Assembly (NCBI GenBank): GCA_039821645.1
Contig: JBCBNU010000015.1
Coordinates: 1-50,057 of the forward strand
Reading direction: 5' to 3'
DNA: 50,057 bases
DNA from: CALBPI01 sp039821645
GTDB lineage: Bacteria; Pseudomonadota; Gammaproteobacteria; Steroidobacterales; Woeseiaceae
Positions 25,596 to 33,252 of the stretch are shown one piece after another; the first letter of the stretch is position 1, and each line of letters opens with the position of its first letter. Made by a program: the position numbers and the translations under genes. The notes under the pieces are model-generated. The model did no database searches, had not been told where the DNA came from, and saw only the letters and a program-made list of their open reading frames with translations.

Positions 25596-26366
25596 TCACT
25601 CTGGCGGCCTGGCGAATCGCTTCACGTATTTGAAGAAGGTACCAACGCCACGCGCATAGGCGATTACTAGCCCACGCCACCCAGCGAGCACGCCAAGCTG
25701 CAAAATATAGCTCCTGAAAAACGCAAACTGCGCGCGCAGCAGAGCAAAGATGGGGTGCACCGAACGAGATTTCTGCGCCGCATTCAGGGTCGAGTAGCGA
25801 CTGATTTTCTGCAAGAACTGATCGACATCGGTGACTGCCTCATGCCAGAGCGTGCCCTGCAGCATCACCACCGAGACGTCAGGTTCAACGTAGACTTTCT
25901 CGTGCACAGGCTTGTCGTTGAACCGAGCGGCATCGCGATGGAAGACGCGTAACAGTCGATCGTTACCCCAGCCGCCGCGTGCGACGTGTACGCCCATAAA
26001 TCGGTTTTTGCGCAAGACCTGGAACGCCGCTCGATGGCTCTCCAGTGGAATCTGTCTCAGGGCGTCTCGCAGCCCCCTGTCCAACCACTCATCGCTGTCG
26101 ATAGAGAGCACCCAGTCGTTTTTGGCTAACGACACCGCGCGCTGCTTGCTCGGACCAAAGCCCATAAACGGACCTTCGTGCACAACGACGTTGGGAAAGC
26201 CTGCGACCGTTTGCTGAAACTTCGTCGCGTCTTTTCCGTTGAAGTAGATGCAAACCTCGCCGAGGTCCGCAAGCGACTCAATACACTGCTCGATCAGTGC
26301 GGCTTCATCCCCGCAAATCATCACGGCGCTAATCGGCAGTGGTTGCTCGGCGTCGACTTTACTCAT
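25596..26366 (-). CDS. Glycosyltransferase family 2, WaaE/KdtX-like
   Basis: A 256-residue GT-A-fold transferase from ATG 26366. Motifs are ISAVMICGDEAALIEQCIESLADLGEVCIYFNG, the metal-binding LSIDSDEWLD (DxD-like D-S-D) and a later PVHEKVYVE. C-terminal hydrophobic or amphipathic segments (RSYILQLGVLAGWRGLVIAYARG) suggest membrane association. This combination is typical of the WaaE/KdtX group that adds sugars to the LPS inner core. The longer frame to 26456 would run into the divergent FkbM gene and lacks family sequence, so it is not used. No strong ribosome site is visible. Confidence 0.82.
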   Translation of the reverse strand: MSKVDAEQPLPISAVMICGDEAALIEQCIESLADLGEVCIYFNGKDATKFQQTVAGFPNVVVHEGPFMGFGPSKQRAVSLAKNDWVLSIDSDEWLDRGLRDALRQIPLESHRAAFQVLRKNRFMGVHVARGGWGNDRLLRVFHRDAARFNDKPVHEKVYVEPDVSVVMLQGTLWHEAVTDVDQFLQKISRYSTLNAAQKSRSVHPIFALLRAQFAFFRSYILQLGVLAGWRGLVIAYARGVGTFFKYVKRFARPPE

Positions 26367-26433
26367 CCGGCCAGTTTGAGCCAAGAACACCTCACAGTCC
26401 AAGTCGGTGCGCGAGTCGTCCGCTTCCAGTACC

Positions 26434-27240
26434 ATGCCGCGCATGTCTGCTCTCAAGTCAGTAAGCTACGTCCTCAACCGCTTCCTGTTACGTCGGGCGT
26501 TCCTGAATGCTCGCGTCGGCAGCCTAAAATTTCGGGTTAAGACCGAAGACGTCGTCGGGCGCCATATCTATAAGTACGGACGCCATGAGCCGCAGCTAAC
26601 CGAATGGCTGCGTGCCACCGTCGAACCGAGGGATGGCGAACTATTAATCGACATCGGCGCCAACATCGGTTGGTATGCGCTACTTTTCGAAACGCTGTGC
26701 CGCGGCACAACGGCAGAAGTTCACGCCTTCGAACCGGCTCCGGATAACCTCGATCTCATACGGCATAACCTGCAACAGAATCAGGCCGAGCACGTGACGC
26801 TACATGAAATGGGGTTGTCTGATAACAGTGAGGGTGCCGCTCTGCATCTGTTTTCCGATGCCAATAGGGGGCGTCATTCACTCCTGCCTATCAACGATCA
26901 CGCCACTGTCGATATACCGACCGCTAGGCTGGATGACGTGCTCGAATCGATGCAGCTCGCCGACAGGCCTGTTCGTTTGATGAAGATCGATATCGAAGGT
27001 TTTGAATTGATTGCACTGCGAGGGGCGCACGCTACTCTCGAGTGCTGTGAGGTCGTCGTTACCGAATTCTCTCCCCACTACATGAGACAGGGCGGCCTGA
27101 AGCCACGCGACATGCTCGACCTGCTCGCAAGCAAAGGCTTCGAGCCCGGATTGCTCAAGGACGGTGAAGTGGTTATGACGTCGGTCGACTCGCTCGAGGC
27201 CGCGGATCGTCAGTGCGACATTATCTGGCAACGCCGCTAG
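26434..27240 (+). CDS. FkbM-family SAM-dependent methyltransferase
   Basis: A 268-residue methyltransferase. The SAM motif LLIDIGANIGWYALLFETLC lies near residues 65-85, followed by AFEPAPDNLDLIRHNLQQN, RLDDVLE and MKIDIEGFELIALRGA; the KIDIEG motif is diagnostic of FkbM. Such enzymes O-methylate sugars or glycolipid hydroxyls; the neighbouring glycosyltransferases fit a surface-glycan role. The start is uncertain: GTG 26407, ATG 26434 and ATG 26443 are in frame, none with a good ribosome site. The stop is three bases before the next ATG, so it is co-transcribed with the GT4 gene. Confidence 0.85.
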   Translation: MPRMSALKSVSYVLNRFLLRRAFLNARVGSLKFRVKTEDVVGRHIYKYGRHEPQLTEWLRATVEPRDGELLIDIGANIGWYALLFETLCRGTTAEVHAFEPAPDNLDLIRHNLQQNQAEHVTLHEMGLSDNSEGAALHLFSDANRGRHSLLPINDHATVDIPTARLDDVLESMQLADRPVRLMKIDIEGFELIALRGAHATLECCEVVVTEFSPHYMRQGGLKPRDMLDLLASKGFEPGLLKDGEVVMTSVDSLEAADRQCDIIWQRR

Positions 27241-27243
27241 CGG

Positions 27244-28353
27244 ATGCGTCTTCTCTGCATTTCATCCCACGCTGATACTCGCAACAGCGTCCGACCCGAA
27301 GCAGAGTCTTTCATCGGATTGCAGAGCGCCGGAGTTGAAGTGCACGTGCTGACGCAGCATGACTCTGCTTACGCGGAAGAGCTCCGTGCTGCGGGCGTCA
27401 ATCTAATTCACCAGCAACTGCGCAAAAAGTTTTCCTGGAAGGACATGCGAGAAATTCGCAGGATCATCCTCAAGCACCATATCGACGCAGTTTACGCATT
27501 CAACAACAAGGCGATATGCAACGCAGCGTTCGCATGCATCGGCCTGCCTGTTGTCATGATCACGTATCGCGGCCAAACCGGTAACATCTATCGTCACGAC
27601 CCTGCGGCTTACTTGACGCACCTGCATCCCCGCGTAGACGCCATTGTGGGCGTCTCGCAATCCGTGGTCGACGACCTGAGACCGCGCGTGAGGCATTCCG
27701 TTACCGTCGAGCGTATTTATAAAGGTCACGATTTGACGTGGTACACGGAACCCGCCACACCAAGAGGTGCGCTCGGGCTAACTAACAGTGATTTTGTTGT
27801 TGGATGCGTCGCCAACAATCGGCCAAGGAAAGGCGTCAAGTATCTAATCGAGGCCTGTGCAAAGTTGACGGACCTCAATAATTTGAAGCTGGTTCTGATC
27901 GGCAGCGACATGGACGACGCGCATCTTGGCGCTGAGCTCGCACAAGCCGGCATCGGTAAGCAAACACTGACATTGGGAATGCGCACAGACGCCACCAGCC
28001 TGATCCAGGCATGTGATGTAGCGGTCCTGCCTGCCGTGCGTCGCGAGGGATTGCCGAAAACCGTGATCGAGGCGATGGCTTACGGCGTCCCGAATATCGT
28101 CACGGACACTGGCGGAAACGCCGAACTGGTGGCGCATCAGATATCGGGGTTGGTCGTGCCGGTCGCAGACTCAAAGGCGCTGGCAACCGCAATCAGACAA
28201 TTACACGCCGATCCTGAATCGGCAGCCCGGATGGGGAAAAACGGGCGCAACCGTATCGAGACAGACTTCCACGTCAGTTCGACAGTCAGACAGACATACG
28301 CGCTGCTCGAAAGACTCGTTTCTATAAGACAAGCCAGCGCGACGCCTGGTTAA
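27244..28353 (+). CDS. Glycosyltransferase family 4
   Basis: A 369-residue GT-B transferase. The N-terminal donor/acceptor domain begins MRLLCISSHADTRNSVRPEAESFIGLQSAG. The C-terminal nucleotide-sugar domain has VGCVANNRPRKGVKYLIEACAKL, LVLIGSD and the E-x7-E-type region VAVLPAVRREGLPKTVIEAMAYGVPNIVTDTGGNAELV. It transfers an unknown sugar to a lipid-linked or core glycan. It follows the FkbM gene by three bases. With the opposing GT2 gene it makes a three-gene glycan locus that lacks polymerase, flippase and sugar-nucleotide genes in this window. Confidence 0.87.
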   Translation: MRLLCISSHADTRNSVRPEAESFIGLQSAGVEVHVLTQHDSAYAEELRAAGVNLIHQQLRKKFSWKDMREIRRIILKHHIDAVYAFNNKAICNAAFACIGLPVVMITYRGQTGNIYRHDPAAYLTHLHPRVDAIVGVSQSVVDDLRPRVRHSVTVERIYKGHDLTWYTEPATPRGALGLTNSDFVVGCVANNRPRKGVKYLIEACAKLTDLNNLKLVLIGSDMDDAHLGAELAQAGIGKQTLTLGMRTDATSLIQACDVAVLPAVRREGLPKTVIEAMAYGVPNIVTDTGGNAELVAHQISGLVVPVADSKALATAIRQLHADPESAARMGKNGRNRIETDFHVSSTVRQTYALLERLVSIRQASATPG

Positions 28354-28422
28354 GGATCGGGCGATTTCGGCCGCTAACTCCCTTATGGCGTACATGCCTC
28401 AGGGATTCACCAGCGACCGATT

Positions 28423-30231
28423 ATGAAGAACGCAACGATCAATGCAGCGGAGCGTCAAGTGCATTCTGCGCACTCGCGTAATGAAATCTTCGAACAGGCC
28501 AGTCGCCTGACCGGCTTGCATTGGACGGTACTAGCATCAGCACTCGCGCTGACCTTCATCGCTGCAATAATCGCGCGCAATGAGGCTGCCCGAGCGGCGG
28601 ATACACGCTTTGATCAGGTGGTTGAGCGCGTTGTTGAGCAGGTGGACTTCCGTATGGCGACTTACGAGACCGCGCTTTTGGCGGGCGTCGCCGCACTTCA
28701 CGCGACTCGTGAGCGCCCGAGTCGCGCACAATGGCGGACGTTCGCAGACCGGCTCGCGATCGATACCAACTACCCTGGTATCGCAGGTATAGGATTGATC
28801 GTCGCGGTCTCACGCGATGACGTTGAGACCCACATCGCAGAGTACCGTAGTGATCGACCGACGTATCAACCCTATCCGGACCACGACATGGACGAGCTGT
28901 TGCCAATCGTCTATGTCGAGCCTGAGGCGCGGAATCTCGCTGCCATTGGGCTGGATATGGCGCACGAGGCAAGCCGCTTCTCCGCCGCTCGGCGGGCACG
29001 CGACACTCGATCCACACAAATCACTGCCCCGATCCAGCTTGTTCAAGACGATGTAGGGCAGCAGGGTTTTTTGTTGTTTGCGCCGTTCTACAACAGCGAC
29101 ATGAATGCGTCCTGGAACGCCGCAGCAGGCGCTTTCCTTGGTTTCGTCTACGCGCCCTTCAATTTCAACGACCTGCTGGTCGGTGCCCTCGGACGTGACA
29201 ACCGGGAGGTTGCCATCAAGCTCACCGACGGAACGAGCGTGTTGTTCGACGAATTTGAAACCAGCGCCGGTGATGAAAAACATCGCACTTACCGTGTACT
29301 TCCGATGTTTGGGCGCGAATGGGAATTTGAATTTCGGTCCAACGAGTTCCTGCCCGACACTGGGGTGTCGACGGCGATATTGATCGCCGGCCTGACCATC
29401 GACCTCTTCTTACTGTACGTCTTCGTCAGCATGGCGCGCGCCAATCGCCGTGCACTCTCACACATCGACGCTGCCACGGCAGCACACCGCAGCCTGAATA
29501 ACGCACTGTCCATGGCAAACTCGGAACTCTCCGATTTCGCGCATGCGGCAAGCCGTGAGTTGAGGGCACCGCTGCGCGGAATCGTTGGACTGACGGAATG
29601 GATTCGAGAAGATCTCGCGGCAGTCAACGACACCAAAGTCGCGGAGCAGTTGGTCCCCACCTTAAGACACGTGAAAACTATCGCAAAGCGCGCGCACCGA
29701 ATGGATGCCCTCCTTCATGGCGTGCTGTCCTACAGCGAAGTCGGCGCACAACCTCAGGTGATAGAGATTCTCACGGTCCCTTCTCTGGTCAGCGCAGCCG
29801 TCGAGGGATTGGGGCTGCCAGATAATCTGCCAAGAGTCGAAACCGAAATCGGTGCGTTGAGTATCGATCGAGGCCGTGCGATCCAGGTACTTCGGGAACT
29901 ACTCGACAATGCCGTAAGACACCACAATAACGAAGGCGCCATCGAAATAGACGTGCAAATCACCGAAGACGAACACCACTACTTTTTCACCATCAACGAC
30001 AATGGTCCGGGCATCGAACCGACCTTCCAGGAGTCCGCTTTCGATTCGTTCAAGTCGCTCTCGACGGCGGAGAATACGAGAACCTCTGGCCTCGGGTTGG
30101 CGCTCGCTCGCAAAATCACCGAGTCCGTTGGTGGAGGAATATCGATTGTCTCAGTGCCCTCTAGCGGCACGAGGATCAGTGTGCGATGGCCCAAGCCCTC
30201 ACTGACCGAACCCGAGGTAGTTGCAGCATGA
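28423..30231 (+). CDS. CHASE-domain sensor kinase with His-to-Arg change at the phosphoacceptor
   Basis: A 602-residue membrane sensor. TM1 is at ~34-52. A periplasmic CHASE domain covers ~70-300 (RVVEQVDFRMATYETALLAGVAALHA, YPGIAGIGLIVAV, LFAPFY). TM2 is at ~309-330, then a linker and HisKA-like and HATPase_c domains. The HATPase motifs are intact: LRELLDNAVRHH (N box), DNGPGI (G1) and SGLGLALARKI (G2). In HisKA, the family pattern FA-x3-SH(D/E)LRAPLR reads FAHAASRELRAPLR, so the phosphoacceptor His is Arg378 (codon CGT 29554-29556). The nearest His is four residues earlier, in FAHAAS. It may not autophosphorylate normally. It overlaps the downstream response regulator by ATGA, so the pair is translationally coupled. 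Confidence 0.87.
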   Translation: MKNATINAAERQVHSAHSRNEIFEQASRLTGLHWTVLASALALTFIAAIIARNEAARAADTRFDQVVERVVEQVDFRMATYETALLAGVAALHATRERPSRAQWRTFADRLAIDTNYPGIAGIGLIVAVSRDDVETHIAEYRSDRPTYQPYPDHDMDELLPIVYVEPEARNLAAIGLDMAHEASRFSAARRARDTRSTQITAPIQLVQDDVGQQGFLLFAPFYNSDMNASWNAAAGAFLGFVYAPFNFNDLLVGALGRDNREVAIKLTDGTSVLFDEFETSAGDEKHRTYRVLPMFGREWEFEFRSNEFLPDTGVSTAILIAGLTIDLFLLYVFVSMARANRRALSHIDAATAAHRSLNNALSMANSELSDFAHAASRELRAPLRGIVGLTEWIREDLAAVNDTKVAEQLVPTLRHVKTIAKRAHRMDALLHGVLSYSEVGAQPQVIEILTVPSLVSAAVEGLGLPDNLPRVETEIGALSIDRGRAIQVLRELLDNAVRHHNNEGAIEIDVQITEDEHHYFFTINDNGPGIEPTFQESAFDSFKSLSTAENTRTSGLGLALARKITESVGGGISIVSVPSSGTRISVRWPKPSLTEPEVVAA

Positions 30232-30695
30232 ACAGAGCACGCTACTCATTGCTGGTCGTCGAAGACGACGATCTCGATATCGAAAAACTGAAGCGTAGTT
30301 ATCGTCGCATGAACATCGCCGTCGACCTGCTGTGCGCCGTAGACGGTGAGCAAGCGCTCACGCTCTTGCGCGATCAAATCGAGAAGCACGCATTACGACG
30401 TCCACCGGTGATGCTCGTGGACATCAACCTCCCAGGACTCAGTGGTTTGGAGCTACTCGAACGCATCCGACTCGACCCAACGATCGCCTCAACACCTGTC
30501 TTCATCGTCTCCACCTCATCGCGCCCTGAAGACATCAATGAAGCCTACCGACATAACGTTGCAGGCTACTTCGCAAAACCTATGACGATGGCCGACACCT
30601 ACGAGATGGTGCAAACACTGCACCAATACTGGTCGATGACTTTATTGCCCTCCACAGTTTCGATCGATACCGGTCGCTTTCGAAGTACGGCCTGA
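30228..30695 (+). CDS. CheY-like single-domain response regulator (Rcp1 type)
   Basis: A 155-residue stand-alone receiver without an output domain. LLVVEDDDLDIEKLKRSYRR carries the acidic pocket, phosphoacceptor D65 is in MLVDINLPG, S95/T96 in FIVSTSS and K117 in YFAKP. The extended alpha4-beta5 region and E-D-D-D-x-D resemble Rcp1-type regulators paired with phytochrome or CHASE kinases. ATG 30228 overlaps the kinase stop (ATGA); the longer frame from 30186 is inside the kinase. Receiver residues look functional even though the kinase phosphoacceptor is altered. A 15-bp hairpin follows it. Confidence 0.87.
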   Translation: MNRARYSLLVVEDDDLDIEKLKRSYRRMNIAVDLLCAVDGEQALTLLRDQIEKHALRRPPVMLVDINLPGLSGLELLERIRLDPTIASTPVFIVSTSSRPEDINEAYRHNVAGYFAKPMTMADTYEMVQTLHQYWSMTLLPSTVSIDTGRFRSTA

Positions 30696-30704
30696 GGCCT
30701 CGCC

Positions 30705-30748
30705 TTGTTGACGCGGTAGCGTCCCGCTCGTCACTATCGCGTCGACAA
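30705..30748 (+). other. Long hairpin between the response regulator and the TMEM175 gene
   Basis: TTGTTGACGCGGTAG (30705-30719) pairs with CTATCGCGTCGACAA (30734-30748) over 15 positions. The two non-Watson-Crick positions are U-G and G-U wobbles in the plus-strand RNA; the loop is 14 nt. No U-run follows, so it looks like an RNA stabiliser, processing site or attenuator rather than a simple terminator. Confidence 0.5.
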
Positions 30749-30768
30749 CGATCGTGATGGAGTCAGCA

Positions 30769-31491
30769 ATGAAATCGGATGAGCTGCCGTTTCTCGAAGA
30801 CGGGGTGTTCAGGGACCGGGGTGCCGAAAATACCCGCCTGGAGACTTTCGTCGATGCCGCGTTTGCGTTCACCCTTACGCTGCTGGTGATTTCCTTCGAC
30901 GAAGTACCAAAGTCATTTGAAGAGCTGATCTACGCGCTTCGATTCATCCCGGCGTTTCTCGCCTCTTTCACGCTACTCATGATGTTCTGGTTCGCACATA
31001 GGGCATGGTCACGGCGATACGGACTCGACACCACGGGAGCGACCCTCATCAGCATGTTCCTGGTTTTTGTTTTGCTGGTTTATGTGTTTCCGCTCCGCGC
31101 CATGGCATCGGCTGCGCTGTCGTCTTTGACCGGCGGCTGGGTACCGTACGAAATGAGTATTACGACATCGGATGAAGCGCGCGCGCTGTTCGTCATCTAT
31201 GGCGTCGGGTTTCTGTTAGCGAGCTTCTCGATCGCTGCGCTTTATGCCTATGCATTGAGAGCTCACGATCGATTGTCGCTCTCCGAGCCCGAGCGCTTTC
31301 TGACGCGTGCAGAGGTGCTGTCATGGCTGATCATCGGCTCATCGGCGATCGTCTCGATTCTGGTGGCGCTGCTGGGCTCAGAGCAGACGTTCCTGTTCGC
31401 GGGCTGGACCTACGCGTCACTCGGCATCGTCATGCCATTTTTCGGATGGCGGGTTCACAAAGGCTTCGAATCGAGATTCGGAAAATCCTAG
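30769..31491 (+). CDS. TMEM175/DUF1211-family potassium channel-like membrane protein
   Basis: A 240-residue integral membrane protein. RLETFVDAAFAFTLTLLVISF near the N-terminus matches the TMEM175 signature (R-x3-F-x-D-x2-x-A-x3-T-L-L-V), and about six helices follow. Bacterial TMEM175 proteins form tetrameric K+ channels. The signature here is relaxed (FVDAAFAF instead of FSDGVFAI), so gating or selectivity may differ. ATG 30769 is used, with GGAG at 30759-30762, instead of the GTG/ATG at 30754/30757. Its stop shares CTAG (31488-31491) with the convergent gene. Confidence 0.8.
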   Translation: MKSDELPFLEDGVFRDRGAENTRLETFVDAAFAFTLTLLVISFDEVPKSFEELIYALRFIPAFLASFTLLMMFWFAHRAWSRRYGLDTTGATLISMFLVFVLLVYVFPLRAMASAALSSLTGGWVPYEMSITTSDEARALFVIYGVGFLLASFSIAALYAYALRAHDRLSLSEPERFLTRAEVLSWLIIGSSAIVSILVALLGSEQTFLFAGWTYASLGIVMPFFGWRVHKGFESRFGKS

Positions 31492-32207
31492 CGACGCACG
31501 CGCACCGGCATCCGGAAGTGATTGACGATGGTTAGCAGGAGCACTGCGAGTGAACCCCACCAGATCCACCGCCAAGGTGTGATCACACGTTTGACAATCT
31601 GAAAGTTGTCGAGATAGATCGTTTCACAAGCACCATCGCCCGTATCTAGCCTTGTTGTGCTGGTGCCGCGTGAACTGCCATTCGGCGACGTGTACTCCGC
31701 CAGATACCCACTCAAGCGAATTTGGTCTCCGATTTTCACTTTGCTGATCGCCTTCCGTATCGCCGGACTGTCGGATAACAAATGATTATTGGATATCTCG
31801 GTTTGATCGAACGCATCCCACGCCGCCTGATCTCGTGTTGACCAGTTGCAGGTGAAAATCCCATTGTAAAAATCCAGCTTGTTGAGTCCGCTATGGTCCG
31901 CATTGGCACCCCACACGACACACAGGTCAGCCGCATTCAGATGGTCATCGCTTTGTCGATGCATTCGCGACTCGCCGTCGTGTTGCCGATAGGACACGAC
32001 CAATCCGCTGAGGCTGTATTCGTATAGTGGATCGACCTTGTAGTCCCGACCTTTCCAGCGAGCCTCGAACGAAGCTGACCGCGATTTGACCTGCACGGGT
32101 GCCGATGCGAGTTCCGGCAACATGAACTCAGGGCCTGGCAGCGTGTTTCGGTTGAAAAACGCGACCACGGCTGTAACCGCCGCCAGCATCATCACTCCGT
32201 TGTTCAT
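31488..32207 (-). CDS. Uncharacterised membrane protein at the end of the cyd operon
   Basis: A 239-residue protein from ATG 32207, ten bases after the cydB stop. It has a short N-terminal hydrophobic segment (VMMLAAVTAVVAFF, ~5-18), a ~180-residue hydrophilic domain and a C-terminal helix (WIWWGSLAVLLLTIVNHF, ~213-230) followed by basic residues. The middle domain has DLCVVWGAN, GIFTCNWSTRD, IGDQIRLSGYLAEYTSP and DGACETIYLDNFQIVKRV, a beta-rich pattern with three cysteines. I do not recognise the family. The position suggests a link to the bd oxidase. The longer frame to 32312 overlaps cydB and is not used. Confidence 0.65.
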   Translation of the reverse strand: MNNGVMMLAAVTAVVAFFNRNTLPGPEFMLPELASAPVQVKSRSASFEARWKGRDYKVDPLYEYSLSGLVVSYRQHDGESRMHRQSDDHLNAADLCVVWGANADHSGLNKLDFYNGIFTCNWSTRDQAAWDAFDQTEISNNHLLSDSPAIRKAISKVKIGDQIRLSGYLAEYTSPNGSSRGTSTTRLDTGDGACETIYLDNFQIVKRVITPWRWIWWGSLAVLLLTIVNHFRMPVRVRR

Positions 32208-32217
32208 GTCGTTGTGC

Positions 32218-33252
32218 TCAGTAGTATTCGAGTGGCGTTGCCTTACCCCAAAACACACGATACGCAAATATTGAGTAACCGATGATGACCGGCAGCACAA
32301 AAGCGGCACCAAAGAAAATGATCAGGAGTGACTCTGGCGCCGCAGCTGCATCCCAGATCGTGACGCGATCGACGACCAGGTAAGGAAACAGGCTGTAGGC
32401 CAAGCCATGGAACGAAAGAAGGAACAGACCGCAGGTACAAACAAACGGGACCCAGTCGCCGTAGTGATTGTCGTCGGCGAGGCGCACCGGCAGGCGTTTC
32501 AGCGTACGCCATGCAATTGCGAGCGTCGCAAGCGTCGCAACGGGTACTGGCCACACCATCAGAAGATTCCCGATGTCGAACCACTTGTGAAACACCCGGT
32601 TGCTGACGAGTGGGGTAACAACCGACACAGAGGCGATGCCGACTGCCATCATCACTATCGAGTTCTGTGCCCAACGGATCGACCGCATCTGCAAATCGCC
32701 GGTTGTTTTGATAATCAGCCAGGTCGCACCCAGCAGCGCATATCCCGAGGCCAGGCAGATACCAATGAACAGCGAGAACAGGAGGCTGGGCAGATCGCCT
32801 ACGAAACCGGTGATCACCTGACCCAACATGTAGCCCTGGCTGATCGCAGCTAGCGTGGAGCCCGCAAAGAATGCTCGATTCCAGGTCTCTTTAAATTTAT
32901 CGCGTGCCTTAACACGGAAATCAAATGCCACACCGCGCAGTGTCAAACCAATCAACATCATCGCGATAGGCAGATACAGCTCGCCAAGGATGATACCGTG
33001 CGCCGTCGGGAAGGCGACCAGCAGAATACCGACGCCCAGCACCAACCAGGTTTCATTCGCATCCCAAAATGGTCCGATCGACGCGATCATCAGATCTTTC
33101 TCATCAGGGTCGCCCAGCGGCAGCAGCATACCGACGCCAAGATCGAACCCATCCAGAATCACATAGGCGAGGATCGCGATCCCCATCATGACCATGAAGG
33201 CCAGCGGCAACCACCCTTCCTGCGTCGACAGATCCGGTATCAGCTCAGGCAT
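32218..33252 (-). CDS. cydB: Cytochrome bd-type (cyanide-insensitive) quinol oxidase subunit II
   Basis: A 344-residue polytopic protein, normal for CioB/CydB II. Marks are AILAYVILDGFDLGVGMLLPL (~21-41), IGPFWDANETWLVLGVGILLVAFP and the late GAAFVLPVIIGYSIFAYRVFWGKA. It pairs with CydA in the inner membrane to reduce O2 to water using quinol. ATG 33252 overlaps the cydA stop by eight bases; the longer frame to 33267 adds nothing family-like. The operon order is regulator-cydA-cydB-unknown. No CydX-like micro-ORF was recognised between cydB and the next gene. Confidence 0.92.
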   Translation of the reverse strand: MPELIPDLSTQEGWLPLAFMVMMGIAILAYVILDGFDLGVGMLLPLGDPDEKDLMIASIGPFWDANETWLVLGVGILLVAFPTAHGIILGELYLPIAMMLIGLTLRGVAFDFRVKARDKFKETWNRAFFAGSTLAAISQGYMLGQVITGFVGDLPSLLFSLFIGICLASGYALLGATWLIIKTTGDLQMRSIRWAQNSIVMMAVGIASVSVVTPLVSNRVFHKWFDIGNLLMVWPVPVATLATLAIAWRTLKRLPVRLADDNHYGDWVPFVCTCGLFLLSFHGLAYSLFPYLVVDRVTIWDAAAAPESLLIIFFGAAFVLPVIIGYSIFAYRVFWGKATPLEYY

